From Butyrivibrio sp. (lineage in GTDB: Bacteria; Bacillota; Clostridia; Lachnospirales; Lachnospiraceae), in the NCBI GenBank assembly GCA_015056655.1, contig SVFV01000003.1, positions 1 through 64,000 on the forward strand: a DNA stretch of 64,000 nucleotides. Reading direction: 5' to 3'. The stretch's first letter is position 1, and every line of letters begins with the position of its first letter. Below the pieces are notes generated by a model. That model did not search any database and had not been told where the DNA came from. It saw only the letters and a program-made list of their open reading frames with translations. Below are positions 43,591 to 51,851 of this stretch, piece after piece. The position numbers and the translations under genes were made by a program.

Positions 43591-44982
43591 TTAAAGAATA
43601 ACCTTGTCTCTCATTCTTCCAATTGCATCCATAGCAAGCTTACTTCTCTCACATTCCTCTGTGGTAAGAGTAATCTGCCAGCAAAGCTCACTACCCTTCA
43701 TGTGCTCTGAAGCATAGGACAGTCCGTTTGTCCTCTCATCAAGGAAAGGTCTGTCAATCTGGTTCGGATCACCAAGAAGTATTATCTTCGTGTCCTTACC
43801 TGCTCTTGTAATGATACCCTTAGCCTGCGCCGGGGTCATGTTCTGAGCCTCGTCAATTATGAGATAAGTTTTAAGGATGGAACGTCCTCTGATAAAGTTA
43901 AGCGCCTCTGCCTGCACTATTCCTCTGTCAAAGATCTCGTCTGTCTTACCTTCAAGCTCCTTCTCATCCTTGTAGCGTTCCTCCTCATTGGAGTCGATCA
44001 GCTGCTCAAGGTTATCTATTACCGGCCTGAGTAGTGGTCCAATCTTGTCCTGCTCATCGCCTGGTAAAAATCCTATATCATCATCAAACTGTGAATTCGG
44101 TCTGCATACAAGAATTCTTCTATACTCACCTGTTGGTCTGTTTATCATTTTCTCAAGACCCACTGCAAGTGAATAAAAGGTCTTCGCTGTACCTGCCATA
44201 CCCTTTACTATTACAAGTGGAGCCTTATCAGCTGGCTGCATCAAAGCCTCCTGAAGGAAATACTGTCCGGCATTTCTCGGTGTAACTCCGTATGGCTGTG
44301 ACTTCTCAAACTCAAGCTTTTTGATTGTTCCGTGGTCAACCCTGCCCATCTGTGTCTTATTGGTGGACTGGTCTGACTGAAGTATTACAAATTCGTTTTC
44401 ATAAAGAACGGGCTTAACCTTTTCTCCGTTTTCATCGCAGGTATAAACTGCATCAACCGGTACGCCCTTTCTCCTGAATTCTTTAAAGATTTCTTCCGGT
44501 GCAAATACGCGAATACGTCCTGCGTACTGCTCTCCATGTGACACTACCTGTTCAGTTGTAAAATCCTGGGCTTCAATTCCTAGAAGCTGCGCCTTGATAC
44601 GCATGAGAATATCCTTTGTTACAAGGATTATCTTCTCCTTATGATCCATGGAAAGCCCTTTGCAAACTCTAAGGATTCGGTTGTCGGATTTGTATTCAAC
44701 CATATCCTTTGGCAATTCAACATCCTTATAATTCTTCTCAATTCTAAGGATTGCGCCGTCTTGTAGCTCTACTCCTTCTGTCAGGTCTCCTTTCTCTCTT
44801 AAGGCCTCTAAAAGCCTAATCACTTCTCGGACATTGGCACCGCGCTCTCCCTCATCGCGTTTGTGCGTATCCAATTCTTCAAGTACCACCAGCGGCAATA
44901 CGACGTCATTATCGTCGAAGCAGCGCAAAGCATGTGGCGCCTGAATGAGGACGTTCGTGTCTAGCACATAGATTTTTTTCAT
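43591..44982 (-). CDS. PhoH-like ATPase with N-terminal PIN nuclease domain (PhoH2)
   Basis: A 463-residue PhoH2-type protein. Family members are RNases/RNA helicases. The N-terminal PIN domain (1-140) has the acidic residues in YVLDTNVLIQAP, PLVVLEELDTHK, and DNRILRVCKGL. The PhoH ATPase from about 235 has Walker A VKGMAGTAKTFYSL, NSQFDDDIGFLPGD and Walker B YLIIDEAQNMTPAQAKG, then LLGDPNQIDRP. The start at 44982 has GGAGGAAGGTGC upstream; the extra 13 residues of the longer frame are excluded. It is divergent from the chemoreceptor-like gene. Confidence 0.92.
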   Translation of the reverse strand: MKKIYVLDTNVLIQAPHALRCFDDNDVVLPLVVLEELDTHKRDEGERGANVREVIRLLEALREKGDLTEGVELQDGAILRIEKNYKDVELPKDMVEYKSDNRILRVCKGLSMDHKEKIILVTKDILMRIKAQLLGIEAQDFTTEQVVSHGEQYAGRIRVFAPEEIFKEFRRKGVPVDAVYTCDENGEKVKPVLYENEFVILQSDQSTNKTQMGRVDHGTIKKLEFEKSQPYGVTPRNAGQYFLQEALMQPADKAPLVIVKGMAGTAKTFYSLAVGLEKMINRPTGEYRRILVCRPNSQFDDDIGFLPGDEQDKIGPLLRPVIDNLEQLIDSNEEERYKDEKELEGKTDEIFDRGIVQAEALNFIRGRSILKTYLIIDEAQNMTPAQAKGIITRAGKDTKIILLGDPNQIDRPFLDERTNGLSYASEHMKGSELCWQITLTTEECERSKLAMDAIGRMRDKVIL

Positions 44983-45045
44983 GCACCTTCCTCCTCTTTT
45001 TATGATGATAACATTGCTCATTTACGAGATATTATCTTTTTCATA

Positions 45046-45073
45046 ATTATACCATATTTTGTGTTTATTCAAA
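45046..45073 (-). promoter_or_regulatory. promoter of the PhoH-PIN gene
   Basis: Minus-strand TGGTATAAT is an extended -10 (TATAAT 45046-45051). TTTGAA lies 16 bp upstream. It is about 65 bp before the ATG. Confidence 0.65.
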
Positions 45074-45114
45074 GAAATAATTACAAGCCATTGTGGTTTT
45101 TTGACATTTAATCA

Positions 45115-45143
45115 TTTTCAAACAATTAAATCTGCGCTATACT
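45115..45143 (+). promoter_or_regulatory. promoter of the chemoreceptor-like gene
   Basis: TTTTCA (45115-45120) and TATACT (45138-45143) are 17 bp apart. It lies 76 bp upstream of the chosen GTG start. Confidence 0.55.
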
Positions 45144-45218
45144 TATTTTGAGGTATTAAAGCCATTTTTATGGCAGTCTACTTCTTAAATTCACTTTGTC
45201 TGCATGGGGGCTTATAAG

Positions 45219-46487
45219 GTGGCACTTTTTAGTAGAAATGATATTGATCAACTTGATAATGATTACGTCCCTCTTGAAGAGTTTGCTCCTACTTTGAGTA
45301 AACAGGAGGTAATTAAGCGCAAGAAATTAGCTGATCTCATCGGTCCTATCAGGGATATCCCTGTTGCGCTTTCAGGAAGGCGTGACCAGATAGAAAGTGA
45401 CCTTAACGCCTTCTCTATTGATCAGGACGAAAGTTTTGATGATACTCTAAACAAATTCAATGATTTATATAAATATCAGCAGGGACATATAGCAGACGTT
45501 AAGACTCTGTTGAAAACCATGGAACAGGTAAAATCAGCGGCTGTATCTCTCGGAGAGACTGTTTCTGAAGCACCTGTTTCTCCTGAATCCAGAAACTTTA
45601 TGGCAGATATCGAAATACCAGAAATCAATCTTCCTAAGCTTTCTGAAGAATATATGCCTGATCCTGAGTTTGTAGAAACTATAAGGAGCTATTCTTCTTT
45701 TTCAAATATATTGAAAAAGTCTGTTGAGTATGCGCTTTCATCTATCGACCAATATCATGATCAGGTCAGTGCTCTTTCAGCCCAAAAAGATGCACTAAAT
45801 GACCTTGCTTCCCAGGCTGATCTTCTGGCTTTACACACAACCATCGAAGCTACTCACATGAATGAAGAAAGCCAGGAATTCTCCAAAAAGGTTGCTGGTG
45901 AAATAAGTGAGTTATCAAGAAAAATACATGAAGCATCTGCAGCATTAGATGCAGAGCTTGAGATATTAGAGAATGGATTTAACACAGTCAGATCATCAAT
46001 AGACACCATAAAGTCTGCGCACAGAGACTGCGTAAAATATTCTGATATGTACTCCGCTGCCAGTAACGAATACTACAGACAGAGCACGAATTATACCAAT
46101 ATTCTCATAAGCAGTCTTTCTTCACTTAACAAGGAATTCAGACAGGCTCTTAAAAAGAAAGACACTGCCGTTAAGGATTATCTAAAAGCCTTTGATTCCT
46201 TCTGCAAAAAGATTGAAAAGAACTATAAATCTGTTTATGCAAAAAATGAAGGAATGAAAAGTGTTGTGGATGGCTGTATACGAGGAGCTTCCTCTTTAAC
46301 TGAAGAAATGTCAGAGACCATGAATCAGATAAAGCAGGTTCGTAATTCTCTGTCATCCATACGAAAAACCGACTCTGTCAGAAAGTCAAAATATGCCTCT
46401 GCCCTCTTAAAAGCATTTGATCAGGATCTTGTCTGGCTAAGCAAAAAGATAGAGGATACCTTCGACAGAGCTGAAGAAGATGATTAA
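45219..46487 (+). CDS. soluble coiled-coil protein with degenerate chemoreceptor signalling hairpin
   Basis: A 422-residue protein, with no membrane segment or signal peptide, helical nearly throughout. About residues 200-245 read as a chemoreceptor tip: LNDLASQADLLALHTTIEAT then SKKVAGEISELSRKIHEAS, matching the consensus '[32 protein letters not shown]' with weakened receptor residues (no Asn-Ala-Ala, no AGE). The flanking helices carry heptad-like spacing, and the N-terminus is a charged unrelated region. A GTG at 45219 behind GGGGGC is chosen because the ATG 15 bp earlier lacks a ribosome binding site. Such soluble MCP-like proteins may bind chemosensory arrays or have lost that role. Confidence 0.65.
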   Translation: MALFSRNDIDQLDNDYVPLEEFAPTLSKQEVIKRKKLADLIGPIRDIPVALSGRRDQIESDLNAFSIDQDESFDDTLNKFNDLYKYQQGHIADVKTLLKTMEQVKSAAVSLGETVSEAPVSPESRNFMADIEIPEINLPKLSEEYMPDPEFVETIRSYSSFSNILKKSVEYALSSIDQYHDQVSALSAQKDALNDLASQADLLALHTTIEATHMNEESQEFSKKVAGEISELSRKIHEASAALDAELEILENGFNTVRSSIDTIKSAHRDCVKYSDMYSAASNEYYRQSTNYTNILISSLSSLNKEFRQALKKKDTAVKDYLKAFDSFCKKIEKNYKSVYAKNEGMKSVVDGCIRGASSLTEEMSETMNQIKQVRNSLSSIRKTDSVRKSKYASALLKAFDQDLVWLSKKIEDTFDRAEEDD

Positions 46488-46499
46488 ATGGGGTAAATA

Positions 46500-46528
46500 A
46501 AACGACCGATGCTATGCACCGGCCGTTT
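46500..46528. terminator. terminator between convergent genes
   Basis: The stem AAACG.CCG.TGC / GCA.CGG.CGTTT has two mismatches. The T-rich side (GTTTTATTTA) is on the minus strand. It probably ends the minus-strand hypothetical gene, and perhaps both. Confidence 0.6.
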
Positions 46529-46686
46529 CCCCCATATAATTCTAAACCGCAGAACGATTCAAAATAAACGTTTTGTATTGCTTTAGCCAACTAAAGCTAT
46601 ATCTTAATTTGATTTTATCATAATTTCGTATATTTGCAATAATAATTTATCATTTTTTGCTATTATCATATCAATTCTTGCGTTTT

Positions 46687-47415
46687 TTAGAATCTCATAT
46701 ATCTAGGACGTCCTGAACTTACCACATAATCCTCGGCACAAATATATGCTACCATTTTTCCTTTGTGATAGAACTCTGTCCTGTTTATTCCGTCCTCTCC
46801 CATTACCATTGTAATAGAATCTACACTTATGCAATCAGGGTTATGAGCATACCAGATGTCCTGCACGTTCTGAGCATAGGTAATTACAAAATCCCTGAGT
46901 TCACAATAATGGAAATGATCATAGGTTATAAGCATTCTGCTTCCATGGTGTCCATGAACGCTACCCTTTGGAAGTCTTGCTCCAATAACCTTAATCCTTC
47001 CACTTTTCATTCTCCTGAAGGAAACTATAAGCTCATGTCCTTCTTCTAAAGCCTGGAACAAAACAAAGGGATGCACGCTGCAATAAAGTCTCTCGCTTCC
47101 ATACTTTAGCCTTCGTCTAAGCTGCGTAAGAACAAGTCTTACTTTAGCTAGAAAGGCTTCATCCTCTCCTCTTCTTTTGACCTGAAGACGAAGCGTAACC
47201 GCATACTCTGCCTGAAGATAATAGTAGTAGGCTTTTGCAATGTCCTGCATACCGCCTTCGCCTTTTCTGTACATGTCTCCAAGTTCGTAGGCAACATCAG
47301 CAAATCTACACCTGTAATGTCCTGATCCTTCACTTATGAATTTTCTAAGCTCGTGCCTGTATTCCTCTCTCTTCCTTGCTCTGAGGCTAATTCGGCTAAA
47401 ATCTTTCTCTTTCAT
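46687..47415 (-). CDS. hypothetical protein with Sel1-like segment
   Basis: A 242-residue soluble protein, not recognised as a family. Residues about 38-75 resemble a single Sel1-type helical repeat (YELGDMYRKGEGGMQDIAKA). The middle is basic, and the C-terminal half is beta-rich with His-rich GSVHGHHGSRMLITYDHFHY. The ATG at 47415 has no ribosome binding site, and a TATTAT lies only eight bases upstream, so the mRNA may be leaderless. A downstream start is possible. It is divergent from the CPBP protease. Confidence 0.6.
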   Translation of the reverse strand: MKEKDFSRISLRARKREEYRHELRKFISEGSGHYRCRFADVAYELGDMYRKGEGGMQDIAKAYYYYLQAEYAVTLRLQVKRRGEDEAFLAKVRLVLTQLRRRLKYGSERLYCSVHPFVLFQALEEGHELIVSFRRMKSGRIKVIGARLPKGSVHGHHGSRMLITYDHFHYCELRDFVITYAQNVQDIWYAHNPDCISVDSITMVMGEDGINRTEFYHKGKMVAYICAEDYVVSSGRPRYMRF

Positions 47416-47443
47416 GTACACAATAATAACACAACTTGTCTAG

Positions 47444-47472
47444 TTTACACACCTTGTCTTTTTTCTTATAAT
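47444..47472 (+). promoter_or_regulatory. sigma-A promoter of the CPBP protease gene
   Basis: TTTACA (47444-47449) and TATAAT (47467-47472) are 17 bp apart. The ATG is at 47539. Confidence 0.75.
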
Positions 47473-47538
47473 TTACATTATAAAGTACAGAATTTATCAT
47501 ACTTTAGACTTTTACATTACGTTTTGTGGAGGAAATTT

Positions 47539-48591
47539 ATGCTTACTGTTAAACAGAAGTTTTCACATCTTGGCTTTGCTATTACTTTATATATGGTAGT
47601 TGCAAACCTGTTATCGCTTATTGCAGCAGCCATAATTGAGGTTGGATATGTCATCTCGTACATGGTAAATTATATGGCAGTCGTCGGATATGATACAGTT
47701 CCTACTGATCCGGCTTTTTATTCTCAGATGCTGGAAGGCATGACAAGCGGATCATCTTTACTAATATTTGCTTCTTCGCTTCCAGGATACTTCGTTGCTG
47801 TACCTCTTACTTTGTGGTTCCTCAATGCTACCAAATACAGGGACGTACCTCTTAAAGGCTTATCCTTTAGTACTCCATATGAAAAGACACAGAAAAGAAA
47901 TCTCAGCGTCGCAGAATTTATAACATTCTTTTTGATAGCAGTATTCTTCGGTGCTGCAGGAAGTCTTGTAAGTGCTGCTCTATCAGCGATCTACAGCACA
48001 TTAACCGGCAAGGACATGAATAATCTGCTAAATACAATGCTGTCAGATATGCCTATTGGAACTGTACTGATTCTCACAGTAATCCTTGCTCCTATATTTG
48101 AAGAAATCCTCTATCGTTATGGTGTTGTTGGATACTGCAGAAGATATGGTGAGTGGAATGCAATCATTGTAAGTGCTGTGATTTTTGGGCTTGTTCACAC
48201 AAACCTTTTCCAATTCTTCTATGCTTTCCTTTTAGGCGGACTTTTTGCTTACGTCTACATTCAGACCAGACAGATCAAATACACTATTGCAATGCATATG
48301 CTCTTTAATTTCCTTGGCGCAGGAGTTCCTTTGATGCTATCTCCTGACGGAGCCATGAATACTGCAGTTATAATTTATTATCTGTGCTTTTACTCTCTTG
48401 CAGTGATTGGATTAGTACTTTTGATCATATATATCAAAAGTGGAAAGCTCAAAAAGCCCACCGGAAATTCTCCTATTCCCGGCTACTTCTGCAAGGATAC
48501 CTTTATAAACACAGGAATGATCGTATTATTTGTGCTTTGTCTCATTCTTACAGTTTATATGCAGTTCTTTGCTCCAAATTCAATGATGTAA
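47539..48591 (+). CDS. CPBP family intramembrane metalloprotease (CAAX/Abi)
   Basis: A 350-residue polytopic membrane protein with about eight helices. The glutamic-type CPBP site is present: EEILYRYGVVGYCRR (EExxxR), IFGLVHTNLFQFFYAFL (FxxxH) and HMLFNFLG. Homologues process prenylated or bacteriocin-type peptides or act in self-immunity; no bacteriocin genes are nearby. The ATG at 47539 is preceded by TGGAGGAAATTT. The open frame upstream to 47353 overlaps the divergent promoter and is excluded. Confidence 0.88.
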   Translation: MLTVKQKFSHLGFAITLYMVVANLLSLIAAAIIEVGYVISYMVNYMAVVGYDTVPTDPAFYSQMLEGMTSGSSLLIFASSLPGYFVAVPLTLWFLNATKYRDVPLKGLSFSTPYEKTQKRNLSVAEFITFFLIAVFFGAAGSLVSAALSAIYSTLTGKDMNNLLNTMLSDMPIGTVLILTVILAPIFEEILYRYGVVGYCRRYGEWNAIIVSAVIFGLVHTNLFQFFYAFLLGGLFAYVYIQTRQIKYTIAMHMLFNFLGAGVPLMLSPDGAMNTAVIIYYLCFYSLAVIGLVLLIIYIKSGKLKKPTGNSPIPGYFCKDTFINTGMIVLFVLCLILTVYMQFFAPNSMM

Positions 48592-48609
48592 TTTTATGCA
48601 TAAAAAATC

Positions 48610-48653
48610 CCCCTAAAGGAGACTTTGGATATTTCCATTGTCTACTTTAGGGG
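48610..48653 (-). terminator. strong hairpin terminator of the chemoreceptor operon
   Basis: CCCCTAAAG (48610-48618) pairs perfectly with CTTTAGGGG (48645-48653). AGAC/GTCT and TGGA/TCCA extend the stem inwards. The minus strand continues GATTTTTTATG. Confidence 0.85.
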
Positions 48654-48688
48654 AATCATATCACTTGGATTCGGAAGGCTTAATCTTT

Positions 48689-48940
48689 TTATAACATCTC
48701 AACTCTCTCCTGAGAGAAGTCTGCCATACCAGTTTTATATAATTCCTGAACAAATTCGATTGCACTCTGTCCTGATTCCTCAATCGGAACATCATCTCTA
48801 TAAATAAACTCAACTCTATTTCCGTTTGCCATTATGAAATTGACCTGAGTGCCGATAATCTGACCATCTCCAACATCCATTCCAACTACTTCAACGTCTG
48901 TTACTTCACGTACTCTTCCAGCTGCAAATAATACTCTCAT
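48689..48940 (-). CDS. small hypothetical protein downstream of the chemoreceptor (83 residues)
   Basis: Not recognised. It is a beta-rich N-terminal half (VEVVGMDVGDGQIIGTQVNF) with a helical end (EFVQELYKTGMADF), soluble, with no signal. AGGAGG and a standard spacer precede the ATG. It begins 23 bp after the chemoreceptor gene and is followed by a strong terminator, so it is very likely its operon partner; a role linked to the receptor is inference from position only. Confidence 0.7.
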   Translation of the reverse strand: MRVLFAAGRVREVTDVEVVGMDVGDGQIIGTQVNFIMANGNRVEFIYRDDVPIEESGQSAIEFVQELYKTGMADFSQERVEML

Positions 48941-48963
48941 CTAGACAACCTCCTATTCTAAAA

Positions 48964-50442
48964 TCAATCGTCATCGTCACCAACTTCACTGAGCTCTTTC
49001 AGCTTAGTTGTCTGTTTGTAGATACCCTCGAGTGCTTTCTTGAAATCTTCAAATTTATGAACAGCATCCTGCGCATTTGTAAGTCCATCATTTGAAAGAG
49101 CTGCAACCTCTTCACTGGTAGCAGAAAGATTGGAGATATTATCGTTGATCTCATTTGTTGATTCGTCGATAACTTCCATGCTGTTTCCAATGTCAGCAAT
49201 ATTTCCAATAAGCTCTTCAACATTAGTATCGATTGTCTTAAATGCTGCAGCTGTTTCTCTGATAACCTGGTTCTGTTCTTCTACTGACTGAACTGTGTTA
49301 TCAATACTTTCCATCGCCTTATTAGCATCTTCAGTAAGCTCTCCAATAATCTTGGTGATCTCACTAGATGCATTGTTGGTCTGCTCTGAAAGCTGTCTGA
49401 TATCCTCTGCTACAACTGCAAAGCCCTTTCCTGCTTCACCTGCTCTTGCAGCCTCAATTGATGCATTAAGAGCAAGGAGGTTTGTCTGTTTTGAAATCGC
49501 CATAATGGATCCCAAGATCTTCTGAACCTCTTCTACCTTATTGAGCACAGCCTTTGTAGAATCAGCAGTGATATTACTTGCATCACGAACGCCTCTTGCT
49601 TTATCTCTAAGGACTTCAATAGTCTTTGAAACTTCAGCAACAGTATCCTGTGTACTCTTTGAGGACTCGATCATCTGTGTTCTCTGAGCATCTGCTACTG
49701 TGGTCTGTTCTCTGATTTCTGCAACCTTCTGTGCTTCATCAGTTACCGCCTGTGCAGTGCTCTCTGTTGATCTTGCTATATCAGTCATGCCTGAGCTTGT
49801 ATCCTCAATGATCCTCTCAAGCTCTTCCACACTACCCTGTGCCTGATCAAACAGCTTTGAAATTCTGTTTGCGATCTTGCCCATTTCATGTGAGGTCTTA
49901 GCCTGTGTTTCTGTATGTTCCTCAATTGTGGCGTTATTTTCTTCATTAAATGTGAGAATAAGTGTTACTGAGAAATATGCAGCAACAACACAAAGAATAA
50001 TGGATATTCCAAACATTACTATGTCTGCTCCGAAATATCCTCTGGCGGCAGCATATCTGATGGCTGTTATAATGGACATGATTGCGATAACAGTACTACC
50101 ACCAATTACAATTCTCTTATTCATGTAGACCATACTACAGAATAAAATAGCAAAGCCAAAGGATGAGTAAACAATGTCAACTTCGACAATCATTACGATT
50201 ACATAGGAAAGTGTTGCGCCAAGCATTATCATTGCGGCGCCCTTTCTTCCATCACTGAACTTGGCAACGGCTATCGTCATAGAAATTATGCTCAGGATAA
50301 CAGCTACCAGTTCAAGATTTCTTCCAAAAGTAAAACCATTTCTAAAGCCTTCAACAAGGAATGCCAGTGCACATGCCACAACTATGACCATGCATACAGC
50401 ATAGCCTCTGCGATTAGCTCTCATAAATTGTTCTCTGTTCAT
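48964..50442 (-). CDS. methyl-accepting chemotaxis protein with polytopic sensor
   Basis: A 492-residue chemoreceptor. The N-terminal about 175 residues form roughly six hydrophobic helices (for example [18 protein letters not shown]) with short loops, instead of the usual periplasmic sensor. From residue 190 on it is a cytoplasmic coiled coil; the tip reads [20 protein letters not shown] with [21 protein letters not shown], fully canonical for contact with CheA/CheW. It ends with a charged [17 protein letters not shown] region without an NWETF-type tail. GGAGG precedes the ATG at 50442; the longer frame is excluded. It senses membrane-borne or intracellular signals, by inference. Confidence 0.92.
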   Translation of the reverse strand: MNREQFMRANRRGYAVCMVIVVACALAFLVEGFRNGFTFGRNLELVAVILSIISMTIAVAKFSDGRKGAAMIMLGATLSYVIVMIVEVDIVYSSFGFAILFCSMVYMNKRIVIGGSTVIAIMSIITAIRYAAARGYFGADIVMFGISIILCVVAAYFSVTLILTFNEENNATIEEHTETQAKTSHEMGKIANRISKLFDQAQGSVEELERIIEDTSSGMTDIARSTESTAQAVTDEAQKVAEIREQTTVADAQRTQMIESSKSTQDTVAEVSKTIEVLRDKARGVRDASNITADSTKAVLNKVEEVQKILGSIMAISKQTNLLALNASIEAARAGEAGKGFAVVAEDIRQLSEQTNNASSEITKIIGELTEDANKAMESIDNTVQSVEEQNQVIRETAAAFKTIDTNVEELIGNIADIGNSMEVIDESTNEINDNISNLSATSEEVAALSNDGLTNAQDAVHKFEDFKKALEGIYKQTTKLKELSEVGDDDD

Positions 50443-50615
50443 TGTTGCCCTCCTGATATAACTACCTGGATTACAAAATAACATACATTCACATCTAATC
50501 ATATTTTAACAAAATGAACGATTTTAAGTTATTAACTTTACATAAATTTGAGGCTTTAGAGTTTATATTTGCTTAAGATATTAAAGAAAGATAAAAGACC
50601 TTTGTTTGTCTAAAA

Positions 50616-51143
50616 TCACTTAATGAAGCGCATTCCCTTCCCCTCAGAGGAAGAAGCATCGTTTGTAGAATTATTGAATGTGTAATTTTTCAGGTTATCC
50701 TTGGCATAATTCTGATTTAAAGCTTCTTCTCCTTTACTCTTGGAAAGAACCTCATCTAACTGATTGATCTGTTTTTGCATAGAAATCATATTATTAGCCA
50801 TTTTCTGCATAAGAAATAGAACCTGCTCCGGATTATCCTTAATAAACTTAGCCATATCATTCTCAGGAATGCGGATAAGTTTTAAATCAGAATATGCAGC
50901 AATAGAGTATATAGCAGGCTTTCCTGTAAGCATGCCAAGCTCTCCAAATATAGCACCTGGTCCAAGAATACCAAGTAGTGTCTCGTTCTCAGTGCCATAG
51001 CCAATGTACATTTCCACATGACCCTCAGCAATGGAATACATATCAAGGTTCTTTTCGCCCTCTTTTATTATGACTGAGCCTTCCTTGATATCATATACTT
51101 TATGTCTGTTTACTATGCTTTTCCAATCAAGATTTATTGCCAT
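50616..51143 (-). CDS. cyclic-nucleotide-binding-fold protein without DNA-binding domain
   Basis: A 175-residue protein. Residues 10-130 follow the cNMP-binding fold: VIIKEGEKNLDMYSIAEGHVE and FGELGMLTGKPAIYSIAA. The phosphate-binding cassette has the Gly-Glu but, instead of the Arg-Ser/Thr pair, reads GKPAIYS, so canonical cAMP binding is doubtful. A helical segment follows (MQKMANNMISMQKQINQLDEV) and a disordered tail. There is no helix-turn-helix, so it is not a CRP-type regulator. It is 24 bp after the gene at 51168-51800 and 173 bp before the chemoreceptor. Confidence 0.82.
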   Translation of the reverse strand: MAINLDWKSIVNRHKVYDIKEGSVIIKEGEKNLDMYSIAEGHVEMYIGYGTENETLLGILGPGAIFGELGMLTGKPAIYSIAAYSDLKLIRIPENDMAKFIKDNPEQVLFLMQKMANNMISMQKQINQLDEVLSKSKGEEALNQNYAKDNLKNYTFNNSTNDASSSEGKGMRFIK

Positions 51144-51167
51144 ATTGATTACCCCTCTGCAAAATAA

Positions 51168-51800
51168 TCATTGCCTGTCATAATAGTCTCTACCGCTACA
51201 AATAAAGTAGGTTCGTAGATAACCATCCTGAGAAACGAAGGCTATCTCATTGGTCGATTCCAAATAATAAATTTTATCATTGTCTTCTTTTTCAAGCTTT
51301 TGAAGTGCATCAGGATTATTGATAAGAGCATTGGCTGCATCGAGGTATTCCTCAGCAGTAGAGAATCCCATTTCACCACCGTGCTTTTTGAAATGATCCT
51401 GGAATTTCTGATTATTTCTGAACTTGTAATAGACCTGGGTTGTCGATGTTTCTTCTACTTCAGATTCACTTACTTCTTCAGCGGAAGAATCTACAGCCTC
51501 TTCATCAACTTCTTCAGAATCAGCTGCCTCCTTCTCTTTTTCCTCAATAGCCGCTATAGCCTGGGCAGCTGCATCATTTTCATCAGCATCTGTCGTAACA
51601 TCCTCTGATTGCTCATCATCCTCAACGGATGAAAACTCAGAAACTATGGTCTGTTCCTCCTGCTGAGTCTGGCTTCCCTGCTGAAGGCTCTGTATCTGAG
51701 GATAGATGATGATATACATGGCTGCAAAGAACAATAGCACCATCATTCCTGTATAGTATGTCTTTGATTTTTTGTATCTTCTTCTATTTCTTCTTGCCAT
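51168..51800 (-). CDS. single-TM protein with acidic linker and CdiA_C-like domain
   Basis: A 210-residue protein. Residues 1-13 are very basic (MARRNRRRYKKSK), followed by one membrane helix (about 15-33). A long Glu/Asp-rich linker (about 45-120) leads to a C-terminal domain. Its KFRNNQKFQDHFKKHGGEM and STAEEYLDAANALINN, followed by IYYLESTNEIAFVSQDGYLR, resemble the pattern of the CdiA_C/BECR-type toxin domain family ('H..KHG.EFG..s..eYl..A..l...dG.irT.f'). The domain is predicted outside the cell. No immunity gene is apparent, so a toxin role is unproven. ATG at 51800 behind GAGG is chosen. Confidence 0.6.
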   Translation of the reverse strand: MARRNRRRYKKSKTYYTGMMVLLFFAAMYIIIYPQIQSLQQGSQTQQEEQTIVSEFSSVEDDEQSEDVTTDADENDAAAQAIAAIEEKEKEAADSEEVDEEAVDSSAEEVSESEVEETSTTQVYYKFRNNQKFQDHFKKHGGEMGFSTAEEYLDAANALINNPDALQKLEKEDNDKIYYLESTNEIAFVSQDGYLRTYFICSGRDYYDRQ

Positions 51801-51851
51801 AAATATTTCCTCAATTTGCGGCATTCATACTGCACTAAAAATATTAATCGC

